A DNA stretch of 46,522 bases, taken from positions 1 through 46,522 of the forward strand of contig SBGE01000150.1 in NCBI GenBank assembly GCA_006226755.1, in the 5' to 3' direction. Both the position numbers and the translations under genes were made by a program. The stretch is from Deltaproteobacteria bacterium. GTDB lineage: Bacteria > Bdellovibrionota > Bacteriovoracia > Bacteriovoracales > Bacteriovoracaceae. The notes under the pieces are model-generated. The model had not been told where the DNA came from and did not search any database. It saw only the letters and a list, made by a program, of their open reading frames with translations. Shown piece by piece: positions 1-8,472 of the stretch (the stretch's first letter is position 1; every line of letters starts with the position of its first letter).

Positions 1-6
1 AGGGAA

Positions 7-240
7 ATGCTTGAAGACCGTTTTAGTGAAAATGTAGTTCACATAAGTGTTTCTCATGAAACTTGGGTTAAATACTATAAACTCATGGATTATCTCCAAG
101 GGGATGATGCTGATTTTGAGCCGTATTTTAATGAAGCCTTGGAAAATTATGTTTCAGACTATCGTGAAAGTAGAGATGATGAAATCAACAGACTTCTAGG
201 AAAGAAACAAACAAAGAAGAAAACTCGAACTAAGAAATAA
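7..240 (+). CDS. Small hypothetical protein, 77 aa (start uncertain)
   Basis: I do not recognise a family. The N-terminal two thirds are mixed-charge and probably helical with acidic patches, and the last dozen residues are almost all Lys, Thr and Arg. The reading frame is open to the window edge, so the true start may lie outside; an AGGGA sits only one base before the ATG at 7, which is close for a ribosome site. It converges on the AAA+ ATPase gene with two bases between the stop codons. Cytoplasmic by sequence, with no signal peptide or membrane segment. Confidence 0.55.
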   Translation: MLEDRFSENVVHISVSHETWVKYYKLMDYLQGDDADFEPYFNEALENYVSDYRESRDDEINRLLGKKQTKKKTRTKK

Positions 241-242
241 AT

Positions 243-1067
243 TTAAGCTGAGCAGGCTTTCAAGTCTTCAAATGTTCCGTTATCTGTTGGATCCACTGTG
301 ACATCGGAATAAATTATTTGTAAAAGGCTTTCTCTTGTGAATTTCGTTTCCATAGAAAGCCTATAATCTTGCTGAAATGAAATCCGTTCAACCAGATTTC
401 TTACCTCACCACCATTCATACACTCCGTTTCATGCAATCTTCTAATTTCTTCTTTCGCCAGCTCTTCAGCTTTCTTTTCGATCCGCCAACCTCTCTCATT
501 ACAAAGCATATCAAATACTTCGTAGAGCTGATCGATTGAAAGATCTTCAAATTCAATTCGATTAGAAATTCTTCTTTTGAGTCCTGAATTTGCCATATAA
601 AGCTCCCCCATTTCCATACTATATCCAGCCAAGATCACCATGAAATGTTCTCGATAATCTTCCATCGCTTTTACAATTAAGTTTAATGCATGTTGGCCGA
701 AAGTATCGTTCTCTCCTTGATAAATTGAATAAGCTTCATCAATAAAAAGAATGCCACCCAATGCAGTTTGAATTACTTTGTCAGTTTTGATCTCTGTTTC
801 ACCTTGATAGCGACCTACAAGATCTGATCGACTAACCTCAACAATGTGTCCACATGATAGGACACCTATATCTTTCAATCTTTTCGCCATCAACCTAGCA
901 AAAGTTGTCTTCCCCGTTCCCGGTGCACCAATCAGAGCTGTATGAAGAGAGTTCTTTTTTACCTCCAGGCCATTTTTCAATCTAATTTTATCAACCTTAG
1001 CCTTGGCCACAATCTGCTCCAAATACACTTTCGCTCTATCCTGTCCTATCAATACTTCCATATTCAC
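243..1067 (-). CDS. CbbX/SpoVK-like AAA+ ATPase
   Basis: Single-module AAA+ protein, 274 aa. Walker A is GAPGTGKTT at residues 47-55. Walker B is ILFIDEA with D110 and E111. A CbbX-type pore-loop region, LVGRYQGE, lies at 83-90, and a KRR arginine-finger candidate at 164-166. The rest is an all-helical lid domain ending in a conserved-looking GGEVRNLVER stretch. The family (CbbX, SpoVK, EccA N-terminal modules) remodels partner proteins using ATP. Here there is no Rubisco or sporulation context, so the substrate is unknown. The gene stands alone on the minus strand, divergent from a membrane-anchored protein that could be a partner, though nothing in the sequence proves that. Confidence 0.85.
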   Translation of the reverse strand: MNMEVLIGQDRAKVYLEQIVAKAKVDKIRLKNGLEVKKNSLHTALIGAPGTGKTTFARLMAKRLKDIGVLSCGHIVEVSRSDLVGRYQGETEIKTDKVIQTALGGILFIDEAYSIYQGENDTFGQHALNLIVKAMEDYREHFMVILAGYSMEMGELYMANSGLKRRISNRIEFEDLSIDQLYEVFDMLCNERGWRIEKKAEELAKEEIRRLHETECMNGGEVRNLVERISFQQDYRLSMETKFTRESLLQIIYSDVTVDPTDNGTFEDLKACSA

Positions 1068-1128
1068 CTACACATATACTTACTCATATACACACGATAA
1101 CACATCGCGCAATAAAAATCAAGCACCA

Positions 1129-1156
1129 TTGGTCAATATTTTCAAATACTTATATA
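1129..1156 (+). promoter_or_regulatory. Possible sigma70-type promoter for the 1203 gene
   Basis: TTGGTC (1129-1134) and TATATA (1151-1156) are 16 bases apart in the divergent gap between the AAA+ gene and the membrane protein gene. The start at 1203 has GGAG six bases before the ATG. Weak evidence, from pattern only. Confidence 0.3.
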
Positions 1157-1202
1157 GCTAAATGTCGATCGTTTTTAAACCGATCAGTGTATTGGAGTAT
1201 TT

Positions 1203-2414
1203 ATGTGTAGTGATACAAATAGGGCCTTTCAAGAATCTCCAAAAAAGGATTCAAAGCCCATTAAATTCAATTGGAATGGACTAGGATCTCTCGTTAAGGG
1301 ATCGAATCTTTCCGTATGCCTAAGTGTTCCTACTTCTGAAGTGAAGAATCTTATTCGAAAAGCAAGAATCAAGAGGTCGGAAGCAAGTTCGCAATACGTA
1401 AACTTGAAGTTTGATAATCTTGTTCATAAGTTCCCTCACTTTCACAGGAACTTTTTAATTCGAATTGAATCAGTGTTTTCATCTCTGTTTAAACTCGATG
1501 TCAATTTTAATTTTAAAGGTCATTATGTAGTTCTCTCTCAAGATATGTTCTTGGATCAAACTATTGACCATGTTGAGATTTTTCTAGAATTTCAAAATTT
1601 CACATTGGAAGAAGCTGATGTTTCCATTGTTGGTTCTCAAATCGAAAATTTCCTTCAAGGTTTTAATGAATTTGATGTAAAAATCCTCAATGCTTTTCAC
1701 TATACTCCGAGATTTTTTTTCAGGAACATAAGTGAAGTTCATCATCTTGAGTCCGATGAAAGACATTTTGCGCTACTTTCAGCCTTTCTTCACTACAAAG
1801 ATAGAATGATTGATGATACGGACTTTGGAATTGGAAAATCCAAACTCTGGCAAGAGTTGAACAGTGAAAATAAAAATCTCGCAAATGAAACAATTTTTAA
1901 AATTACAAAGTACTTCAATGTTCTTGAGTCCATTTTCCTGATCTATCATTTTGGTAAGAGTAAAGACTCTGATATCGATATTATTGCTGACAAAATCGAA
2001 GATGAATTAGATTTTGAGAAGAGATTCCAATCAATCTCCAGTACTTTTGATAAAATGTCTGTCTTCTTTGAACAACGTTCTGATAAAGATACGACAGAGC
2101 ATGCAGAGGGAGAAAGACATCGAGACATCTGGATGAGTGTCTTTGCTGGCATTGCTGGCGTCACGGGATTTATCTTGGGTCTGGAAAAAGACTCACTGAT
2201 GCTTGATCCGAATCATACGGGCTCTGCTCTAAGTGTCCTCTCTGAAAAAATCCTAAGTAACGACTTTGTCTGGCTTCCCTTTATCGGAGTTGGTGTAGGT
2301 GTACTATTTTATATGTTCGTAAGGAATATGAAGAGAGATAAACTCACAAAAGCTACGGCTCCATCCCGTTCGAAGTTATCGAGCAAGTCAGGAAGTAATT
2401 CTAATTCAAACTAA
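1203..2414 (+). CDS. Hypothetical protein with C-terminal two-helix membrane anchor
   Basis: 403 aa with no family I recognise. The first 300 residues are soluble and mixed-charge, with a Phe-rich central region. They are followed by two hydrophobic segments at about 308-329 and 354-375, then a Lys/Ser-rich tail ending in a Ser-Asn repeat. With no signal peptide, the large domain is probably cytoplasmic and held to the inner membrane by the C-terminal hairpin. The ATG has a GGAG ribosome site. The 3' end overlaps the convergent GNAT gene by four bases. It is divergent from the AAA+ ATPase, sharing a 135-base control region. Confidence 0.8.
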   Translation: MCSDTNRAFQESPKKDSKPIKFNWNGLGSLVKGSNLSVCLSVPTSEVKNLIRKARIKRSEASSQYVNLKFDNLVHKFPHFHRNFLIRIESVFSSLFKLDVNFNFKGHYVVLSQDMFLDQTIDHVEIFLEFQNFTLEEADVSIVGSQIENFLQGFNEFDVKILNAFHYTPRFFFRNISEVHHLESDERHFALLSAFLHYKDRMIDDTDFGIGKSKLWQELNSENKNLANETIFKITKYFNVLESIFLIYHFGKSKDSDIDIIADKIEDELDFEKRFQSISSTFDKMSVFFEQRSDKDTTEHAEGERHRDIWMSVFAGIAGVTGFILGLEKDSLMLDPNHTGSALSVLSEKILSNDFVWLPFIGVGVGVLFYMFVRNMKRDKLTKATAPSRSKLSSKSGSNSNSN

Positions 2415-2965
2415 TTCCACTCAGATTTTAAAATTGAATACTGATTGTGATCAAAAAACTTTCCATGAAGTTTTTGATTCTGCCGCTTAATTCCTTCGAG
2501 TTTGAATCCCAGACGTTCAGCGACAGCACATGACGGTTGATTATCTATACAGGCAAGGATCTCAATTCTATTCATATCAAGTTCAGAAAAAGCATAATCA
2601 ATAATCGTTTTACAATAGCTGGTGATTATCCCTTTCCCATTGTGACCTTCAGCTAACCAATAGCCGATTGATGTTTTATTCTGGCTCCAGGTTAACGTGT
2701 GGAATCCACCATTTCCTACCATCTCATCTTCATAGAAGATTCCATGAATCAGACTTTTAGATTCATTGAAAGATTCTAGAGTTACTTTAATAAAGTCTTC
2801 AGAATGCTTAACTTCAGTGTTGTAATCAAGCCATGGAAGCCACTCCCCAAGAAAGTCTCGATTAGAGTCAACAAGAGCGAAAAGTTCAGGCGCATCGGCG
2901 GTAGTAAGAACTCTTGAAGTTATTTTATCTGTAATTTTAAATTCTGATTTAAGCTGAATGCTCAT
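2411..2965 (-). CDS. GNAT acetyltransferase, RimL/YdaF-like
   Basis: 184 aa GNAT-fold N-acetyltransferase of the RimJ/RimL (B. subtilis YdaF-like) group, which moves an acetyl group from acetyl-CoA to an amine, often a protein N-terminus. Visible signs are FLGEWLPWLD near the N-terminus, the beta-bulge region IGYWLAEGHNGKGI carrying the acetyl-CoA pyrophosphate loop, and the C-terminal NQPSCAVAERLGFKLEG motif typical of the family. I chose the ATG at 2965, whose ATGA overlaps the stop of the upstream antiporter gene and suggests translational coupling. An upstream in-frame ATG at 2983 would overlap that gene further. Substrate unknown. Confidence 0.85.
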   Translation of the reverse strand: MSIQLKSEFKITDKITSRVLTTADAPELFALVDSNRDFLGEWLPWLDYNTEVKHSEDFIKVTLESFNESKSLIHGIFYEDEMVGNGGFHTLTWSQNKTSIGYWLAEGHNGKGIITSYCKTIIDYAFSELDMNRIEILACIDNQPSCAVAERLGFKLEGIKRQNQKLHGKFFDHNQYSILKSEWN

Positions 2966-3900
2966 GGCGCTTTCGCTATCCAATAATAAACAGCACCTAT
3001 GTAACCTGAGAGAAAAAGGGCTCCAGGAATTTTTCCAAAATTTCTCTTCATAAAAGATAATCCAGCCAGAAAGAGAGAGGCAAAAATGAGGAGAATAAGT
3101 TCGACTTTATAAGTTGAGTCAAATTTGATGCTGTAAGGAAATAAGGACATCATGACAAAGGAGACATTGAAAATGTTTGAGCCGATAATGTTTCCTGTGA
3201 TCAAGTCGGTGTTTTTCTTTTTCACACAAGCTAGGATCGCAGTCACGAGTTCTGGAAAAGAAGTTCCAAAAGCAACAAAGACGGCAGAGATTACGTAAGG
3301 AGAGACTCCCATCAACTCACCCAGGTTTGTTCCAGAATAAACCAAAAGTTCCCCACCACCGTAGAGAAGAGCAAAACCAACGACAAGAAGTCCTATCGTG
3401 ATCAACTCGATGGCCTCTTTTTCACTCTCTTCATCTTCTCTCAAGTGTCGATCTCGCTTCATTTCACGGAAAGTATTCCAAAGATAGAAAACAAAGAATG
3501 CGAAAAGCATAAGAGCAGTCCACCACAGCAATCCCGTTTGAAAGAGTGTGATGGTCAAAATCAGAGTGAGTACAATGTGGACAAGAAGCTGACTCTTAAT
3601 CGCGTCACTCGTAATATAAAGTCTAGTCATCACCCCAGACACGCCAAGAATCAAAAAGAGATTGGCGACGTTCGAGCCAACAATATTTCCAAGGGCCATA
3701 GGACTCTGGCCTCTTGCACTCGCCAATTGCGAAACAAAAAATTCAGGAAGAGAAGTTCCAAAGCCAACAATCAAAAGACCTATTACCAAAGGAGAGAGAC
3801 CGAAAAACCGACCAATCTTCTCAGCAGATTCCAAAGCAAACTCAGCTCCGTAATAAAGAGCGATAATGGAAATAACAAGGAGCAAAACTTGCAGTAACAT
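2962..3900 (-). CDS. CaCA-family Ca2+/cation antiporter (YrbG-like)
   Basis: 312 aa inner-membrane protein with about ten hydrophobic segments and the two alpha repeats that define the Ca2+:cation antiporter family. The first has GFGTSLPE (46-53) and GNIVGSN (71-77). The second has AFGTSFPE (210-217) and GNIIGSN (236-242). The Glu of each TS-x-PE motif is the expected ion ligand. A charged cytoplasmic loop lies at about 147-163. Length matches the bacterial YrbG type. The family exchanges Ca2+ (or Na+) across the membrane; direction and co-ion cannot be read from sequence. It is first in a two-gene unit with the GNAT gene, and its start faces the plus-strand membrane protein. Confidence 0.9.
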   Translation of the reverse strand: MLLQVLLLVISIIALYYGAEFALESAEKIGRFFGLSPLVIGLLIVGFGTSLPEFFVSQLASARGQSPMALGNIVGSNVANLFLILGVSGVMTRLYITSDAIKSQLLVHIVLTLILTITLFQTGLLWWTALMLFAFFVFYLWNTFREMKRDRHLREDEESEKEAIELITIGLLVVGFALLYGGGELLVYSGTNLGELMGVSPYVISAVFVAFGTSFPELVTAILACVKKKNTDLITGNIIGSNIFNVSFVMMSLFPYSIKFDSTYKVELILLIFASLFLAGLSFMKRNFGKIPGALFLSGYIGAVYYWIAKAP

Positions 3901-3953
3901 TGAACCTGCCCGATAATAAAAAAGAGTTTAAAAACCTTAAGAGTAATTTACCT

Positions 3954-4451
3954 ATGAAGTCACTTTATTCCAAGTTTTCAGAAGAATCATTTAAGATCGT
4001 CTCAATTATTCTCATGTTGTTGGGAGATTTTGTGGTTTGCCGCTGGCTTTGGGTCAAGTTTGTGCACAATCCCAATCTTGAGTACATGATCCGTTTTCAA
4101 GTCAAACTCCTCAAAAAGAATCCTGGCTTCCAAAACATTGATATACCACCAGATTTTCATGAGCAGATCATCGCAACTCTCCAAAAAGGTCTGATCATAA
4201 CGTTTATACTTGTAGTCGGATTTCACCTTTTAAACTACTTAGGACTTTGGACGAATAAAGTCCTCGCCTTTTATTATTTACGCTTCATGGCCTGGACTGC
4301 GGGACTCGGTACACTGATCATTGGTTTGACTTCATTTGGAGAACTAGGAGCTTTGGCTGGAGCCCTGACTTTTGTAGGACTCGCCTATTTTTTCGTCGCC
4401 ATTGGTTTTATTTATTTTCCTATGAAGAAAAATGAGGAATCAAAAATTTAG
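3954..4451 (+). CDS. Hypothetical four-helix membrane protein
   Basis: 165 aa with hydrophobic segments at about 14-34, 78-97, 103-125 and 129-152. The loop between the first two is basic and Phe-rich, and a Lys/Glu tail closes the protein. No family recognised. I start at the ATG at 3954, preceded by AAGAG ten bases upstream. An in-frame TTG at 3900 would add 18 polar residues but would begin on the start codon of the divergent antiporter gene. The 3' end overlaps the next minus-strand gene by 32 bases. Confidence 0.7.
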   Translation: MKSLYSKFSEESFKIVSIILMLLGDFVVCRWLWVKFVHNPNLEYMIRFQVKLLKKNPGFQNIDIPPDFHEQIIATLQKGLIITFILVVGFHLLNYLGLWTNKVLAFYYLRFMAWTAGLGTLIIGLTSFGELGALAGALTFVGLAYFFVAIGFIYFPMKKNEESKI

Positions 4452-5370
4452 TTCGATCAGGAAGTGACCAATCGGGAAGTTTTCGATTTTGTCCAAGTTG
4501 TGAATTCTGTCCAATCACTGAAAGTATAAATGATTCGAATGCCCTGGGGTTTTTCACCAAAATTTCAAGATCGTGATCATAGATAAAAATATCAAGAGCA
4601 TCTTCAATTTTTTCAATAATATCGAGTCTTGCTTCGACCACCTCTTCGAGGTCTGAAAGACCCTGAATGTCTTTATTTTGAATGATTCCAGATCTCAAAA
4701 GTTCAATCAAAGCAATTTGATAATTCCCCTCGAAAAGCTCAAGACTTGATGGGAAATGAGAACGTAAATAATCAAACCTAAATTGATTCAAAAGAGATGT
4801 ATTTCCGAATGAATCGTATGAGACATTAAAAAGATCAAGAAGCTGATCGTAATAATACATCCAAATGTAAAAATCGATTGTTCGATTCCAATAAGGAACA
4901 AATCCTTTTTTCAATTTTCTTTTAAATGATCTGGTCAAAATATGTACATGAGGTTCTTTGGCCATGATGTCTTTATGAAAATCAAAAATGTCATCTAGGT
5001 TTCTCTCCTGCTCATAGCGCTTGGGATTGGAAACTCTTCTTCTTTCGTCTTCATCGAGAAGTTGCTGCATCTTCGAGCGAACTTTAGCCACACACTCTTT
5101 TTCTTTTTTAAGATTGACGGTGGTTTGCTCATGATAGGCCGGATAACTCAAGGGAACATCGACTACAAGTTGCTTGAGGTGAAATTTATCAATCCAGATT
5201 CGAATGGCATCATCACCATCCAGATCTTTTTCATCTCTTACTTGTAGAAGTGATTTAAGGAACCAGCGTTTTTGATCTTCAAAGTATTCAAGTAAGCAGA
5301 AGAAGAACTGATCTTTTCGACCACCCTTCAAACTCATTCCTGCAATACTTTTGCTGTCTTGATCGACCAT
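4420..5370 (-). CDS. Hypothetical protein, faint RNase H-fold (DUF429-like) resemblance
   Basis: 316 aa, no signal peptide or membrane segment. The opening AGMSLKGGRKDQFFFC followed by a strand ending in LVVDVPLSYP (D71) loosely resembles the two acidic strands of DUF429-type RNase H-fold proteins, and the basic SFKRKLKKG stretch further on also fits that layout. However, the first strand has no Asp where the catalytic acid is expected, so the match is weak and activity doubtful. It lies 11 bases behind the GHMP kinase gene and is probably the last gene of the tdk-hpt-kinase unit. A CTCTC-TTA-GAGAG hairpin sits between the two genes. Confidence 0.6.
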   Translation of the reverse strand: MVDQDSKSIAGMSLKGGRKDQFFFCLLEYFEDQKRWFLKSLLQVRDEKDLDGDDAIRIWIDKFHLKQLVVDVPLSYPAYHEQTTVNLKKEKECVAKVRSKMQQLLDEDERRRVSNPKRYEQERNLDDIFDFHKDIMAKEPHVHILTRSFKRKLKKGFVPYWNRTIDFYIWMYYYDQLLDLFNVSYDSFGNTSLLNQFRFDYLRSHFPSSLELFEGNYQIALIELLRSGIIQNKDIQGLSDLEEVVEARLDIIEKIEDALDIFIYDHDLEILVKNPRAFESFILSVIGQNSQLGQNRKLPDWSLPDRTKFLIPHFSS

Positions 5371-5381
5371 AACCAGCTCTC

Positions 5382-6392
5382 TTAGAGAGGAGGCAAAATC
5401 TCGAATGGTAGAACCGTCATCCCGCCTTCATTGACGAGTGCTTCGACTTGATCCGATTGCCCCTCTTCGTGGATGAGAAGAAAACATCCTCCTCCTCCAG
5501 CTCCACAGACTTTCATCCCAAGGTTTGGAACAGAAGCCTTTATCTTATTATACAGGTTTTCCATTCCATCCGAAACGATTCCGGGGAAAAGATCATCTCT
5601 AAGTTGACCTTCAGTCGCCATAAGATCGGGTAAAAGCTCAAATTCTTGATTTTTGATGGCCTGATAGGCCTTCCAAGAGACTTCTGCAATTCCAGACAAA
5701 CCTTTTCTCGTGGACTGATCTTTATCGAAAAATTTCTTATAAACTTCCCAATTGTTGATTCCGCTCAATCGGGATTCTCCTGAATAAACTAATGTCACTC
5801 GCTTGGCGAGAAAGTCAGAAAGTTCTTGTGAGTAAAGCTGATCGACTTTCACTTTTCCTGGCTTTGCGACCAAACCAAGAATTCCTCCATAAAGAGCTGG
5901 GTGATAATCTTGGTATCCAGCTGGACCTGAGTCTAAAATCTTGCCCTCAAGACCATTGACGATCTTGATGGCCTCATCGCGATCAAGGGCCACACTTGTG
6001 TATTCAGCTAATGCTTTATAAAGAGTCACTCCCATCGCAGAAGAACCACCGAGGCCACTTCCTGTTGGAGCATCTGATTCCATAGTGACCTTAAGACCAC
6101 CGGAAAAAATAAAAAGATTAATGATTTCAACAACGAATGAAAGTTCTTCGAAATATCCTGAAGCCAATTTCTCAGGACTCAGATCTTCTTTCTTGAAAGT
6201 TTTTGTCGAATTGTAATCTCTAGAATGGATAACAATCTCATCAGACTCTAATGACTCAATCTCGACTCTCGCTTGAAGAGAAGTCGCAAGATTCAAGGTC
6301 ACAACTTTAGGAATCACCAAATTGATTGGATTCAGATCCAGTGTTCCCCCAAGTAAATCAACTCGAACAGAACCGGAACTAGAAATCTTCAC
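5382..6392 (-). CDS. GHMP-family kinase, HddA-like (sugar kinase)
   Basis: Small-molecule kinase of the GHMP superfamily. The phosphate-binding loop PTGSGLGGSSAMG is at residues 109-121, and the C-terminal motif KVCGAGGGGCFLL is also present. DSGPAGYQDYHPALYGG matches the D-x-x-x-G-x-Q-D-x-x-x-A-x-x-GG signature of D-glycero-D-manno-heptose 7-phosphate kinase (HddA) and fucokinase-like relatives. The likely role is ATP-dependent phosphorylation of a sugar or sugar phosphate. I use the GTG at 6392, which overlaps the end of hpt by 14 bases; a TTG further upstream would bury 74 bases in hpt. No clear Shine-Dalgarno is seen, so translation may be coupled to hpt. No heptose pathway neighbours are in the window, so the substrate is open. 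Confidence 0.82.
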   Translation of the reverse strand: MKISSSGSVRVDLLGGTLDLNPINLVIPKVVTLNLATSLQARVEIESLESDEIVIHSRDYNSTKTFKKEDLSPEKLASGYFEELSFVVEIINLFIFSGGLKVTMESDAPTGSGLGGSSAMGVTLYKALAEYTSVALDRDEAIKIVNGLEGKILDSGPAGYQDYHPALYGGILGLVAKPGKVKVDQLYSQELSDFLAKRVTLVYSGESRLSGINNWEVYKKFFDKDQSTRKGLSGIAEVSWKAYQAIKNQEFELLPDLMATEGQLRDDLFPGIVSDGMENLYNKIKASVPNLGMKVCGAGGGGCFLLIHEEGQSDQVEALVNEGGMTVLPFEILPPL

Positions 6393-6900
6393 TATAGACA
6401 CCGATAAAAGGCAGTTCTCTGTATTTGCCGGCGTAGTCGAGACCGTAACCAATCACAAACTTGTCCTCAATTTCAAAACCAAGATAATCGATATTTACTT
6501 TGTGCTGACAACGAGCAGGTTTGAAAAGAAGTGAAGCAAGCTTGAGGTTTTTTGGATCTCTTTGTTTAAAATCTTCCAAAAGGCCAGTCAGGGTCAAGCC
6601 AGTGTCGACGATGTCTTCAACAACAAGTACGTTTTTCCCTTTGATGTCTTTTTGAATATCGAGAGTGATATCAACTTTTCCTTTAGAAACAGTTCCATCA
6701 CCATATGAAGATGCTTTGATAAACTCCATCACAACAGGAAGATCCATGGCACGAATGAGGTCAGCAACAAACATGAAAGCGCCGTTGAGAACACCAACAA
6801 CTGTTACTTCTTCTCCGTTAAAGTCTTTTGTGATTTGCTCACCAAGTTCTTTGATACGGGCCTGGATTTTTTCTTCAGAGATATAAACATCTACTGCCAT
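6379..6900 (-). CDS. hpt: Hypoxanthine phosphoribosyltransferase
   Basis: 173 aa purine-salvage enzyme that joins hypoxanthine (and usually guanine) to PRPP. The PRPP-binding signature VVEDIVDTGLT is at residues 93-103. SSYGDGT at about 64-70 forms the flexible loop seen in the family, and KFVIGYGLDYAGKYR near the C-terminus fits the base-binding region. The ATG at 6900 has AGGAG seven bases upstream. It lies 56 bases behind tdk and overlaps the GHMP kinase, so the three are probably one transcript for salvage of nucleosides and bases. Confidence 0.95.
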   Translation of the reverse strand: MAVDVYISEEKIQARIKELGEQITKDFNGEEVTVVGVLNGAFMFVADLIRAMDLPVVMEFIKASSYGDGTVSKGKVDITLDIQKDIKGKNVLVVEDIVDTGLTLTGLLEDFKQRDPKNLKLASLLFKPARCQHKVNIDYLGFEIEDKFVIGYGLDYAGKYRELPFIGVYSEDF

Positions 6901-6956
6901 ATGTCGCTCCTGTGGTTGGAAAGCGACACTCTAGCATAGAAATTTAACTTGTTGAA

Positions 6957-7598
6957 TCAAAGATTGAGTTCGCCTTGTTCATCAGACTTAATCGCCACAG
7001 TGAAGGCCAAAAGTTCCTCTTCACCCTCTGCCACATAATCAAAATGGGTGCGACAACGGGCCTCATAGACATCTGTTTCACCAACAAGAACCTGATTTTC
7101 ATCAGTTGTGATCTTTCTAAATGATTTGGTGGCCGGAGAGCCACAAACAGTACAGATGGCACTCACTTTATTGACCATATCTGCGATGCACAAAAGCTCA
7201 GGCATCGGACCGAAGGCCCTGCCCCGATAGTCTTGGTCAAGACCGGCGCAAATGACTCTGATTCCTCTTCTCGCTAACTTTTGAACCACAGCTATAATGT
7301 TTTCGTCAAAGAACTGAACCTCATCAATAGCGACAATTCTGGTGGTGTCGTAAAGCTTTTTGAGAATATCAATGGAGGAACCCACTGCAACTGCTTCCAC
7401 CTCAAGACTTGAGTGGGAAACCACATTTGTATCATGGTAACGATCATCAATTGCAGGTTTGAAAATCTGGACTTTTTGTCTGGCAATCTGAGCTCTTCTC
7501 ACTCTACGAATAAGTTCTTCTGTCTTGCCCGAAAACATCGGACCGCATACGACTTCGATGCTCCCTGAAAAAAACTGGTGGGAAGGATAGTTGCCCAT
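6957..7598 (-). CDS. tdk: Thymidine kinase (type II, TK1-like)
   Basis: 213 aa. The ATP loop GPMFSGKT is at residues 19-26. DEVQFF at 92-97 holds the catalytic Glu93. A structural zinc site is formed by C149, C152, C182 and H185. It phosphorylates thymidine (and deoxyuridine) to the monophosphate. The ATG at 7598 has AGGAGA a few bases upstream. Leads the tdk-hpt-kinase cluster; its 170-base leader contains two adjacent hairpins. Salvage of thymidine makes sense for a bacterium that consumes other cells' DNA, though the enzyme is widespread. Confidence 0.96.
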   Translation of the reverse strand: MGNYPSHQFFSGSIEVVCGPMFSGKTEELIRRVRRAQIARQKVQIFKPAIDDRYHDTNVVSHSSLEVEAVAVGSSIDILKKLYDTTRIVAIDEVQFFDENIIAVVQKLARRGIRVICAGLDQDYRGRAFGPMPELLCIADMVNKVSAICTVCGSPATKSFRKITTDENQVLVGETDVYEARCRTHFDYVAEGEEELLAFTVAIKSDEQGELNL

Positions 7599-7638
7599 TG
7601 TCTCTCCTAATACTCATGTGTGTTGTGTGTGTCGAAAA

Positions 7639-7680
7639 GGAATCATTCCAGATTCCTGCGAGGCCGTAAAGAACCCCGCA
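7639..7680 (-). terminator. Two back-to-back hairpins in the tdk leader; weak terminator
   Basis: Read on the minus strand, TGCGGGG pairs with CCTCGCA (7-bp stem with one G-U) and is followed directly by GGAATC-TGGAAT-GATTCC and TTTT. This lies between the YIP1-like gene and tdk. It could end the upstream operon or attenuate read-through into tdk. The short U run makes it a weak terminator. Confidence 0.35.
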
Positions 7681-7768
7681 AGACTATTCTCTCACGTCCT
7701 AAAGGATTATCAATATGTTGGATTTTTAAAATTTTCTTACGGCCACATTGCGACAAAGAATACGCGCA

Positions 7769-8467
7769 TCAAAAAAGACCGATCATGACCATGAAAGTCA
7801 AAAAAACCATTAAGGCCGAAATCATAAAAAGGATAAGTGGTGAAATGATCACCAAAAGTGATTGGAGATTATTAAATCCTAGATTCTTTTTAAGTCCTGC
7901 AAAGATCAAGAAAAGAGAGGAAACATGTTTTCCAAGTTCTCCAAAAATAGGAATGAGGTAAAAGAAATGACTACTCAGTGAATAGTTCACAACCTGACGA
8001 AGTCCTTCTTCACTATTGGGTGTTTCAAACAAGTTAGTAAAGAACCGAATAATCACCGACCAAAATTTGACGTAGATCCAAACAAAAACAGGAAACAAAG
8101 CAACTTCAAGTAAGATGATAAAGAGAGAAAGCTTCTGACTTCCAACTTGAATACCTGGCAGGATTATTTTTTTAAATTCGGCATGCTCTCCCAGGTAAGA
8201 GAAAAAATGAATACCGATATGAATGAAGAAAAAAGAATAGACAGTTTTGATCATCATGAAGACCCAGCTTACGCCAAGGGCCTCTGTGAATGTCACTTCT
8301 CCACTTTCCGCCTCATCCAATACAACTGTCCCTCTGGAAAACTCCGTGCCTCCGACCATCGAAAGCACGTGACCATGGTCCATATTGTTTCTTTTTTGCC
8401 TTAGCTCATCGTGAGAGATGAAAGGATGAAAAAAGATATTAATGTATTTATGAAAGAGTTCTTTCAA
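7769..8467 (-). CDS. YIP1-like integral membrane protein
   Basis: 232 aa with a soluble 60-residue N-terminus and about four hydrophobic segments at roughly 68-90, 113-135, 166-185 and 207-231. The GLRQVVNYSLSSHFFYLIP stretch followed by a Leu/Ile-rich helix pair resembles YIP1-family membrane proteins. The start is TTG at 8467, with AAGGA nine bases upstream inside the end of the DUF4340 gene, five bases after which this gene begins. It is therefore the last gene of the Gld-like ABC operon. Function unknown; the link to the transporter comes from position. Confidence 0.72.
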   Translation of the reverse strand: MKELFHKYINIFFHPFISHDELRQKRNNMDHGHVLSMVGGTEFSRGTVVLDEAESGEVTFTEALGVSWVFMMIKTVYSFFFIHIGIHFFSYLGEHAEFKKIILPGIQVGSQKLSLFIILLEVALFPVFVWIYVKFWSVIIRFFTNLFETPNSEEGLRQVVNYSLSSHFFYLIPIFGELGKHVSSLFLIFAGLKKNLGFNNLQSLLVIISPLILFMISALMVFLTFMVMIGLF

Positions 8468-8472
8468 CTAAT

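Noticed and set aside
3445-3897. 150-codon plus-strand frame inside the antiporter gene
   Set aside because: Antisense to a clear CaCA protein and of implausible composition.
6393-6452. TTG start for the GHMP kinase
   Set aside because: It would overlap hpt by 74 bases and add residues unlike the family's N-terminus.
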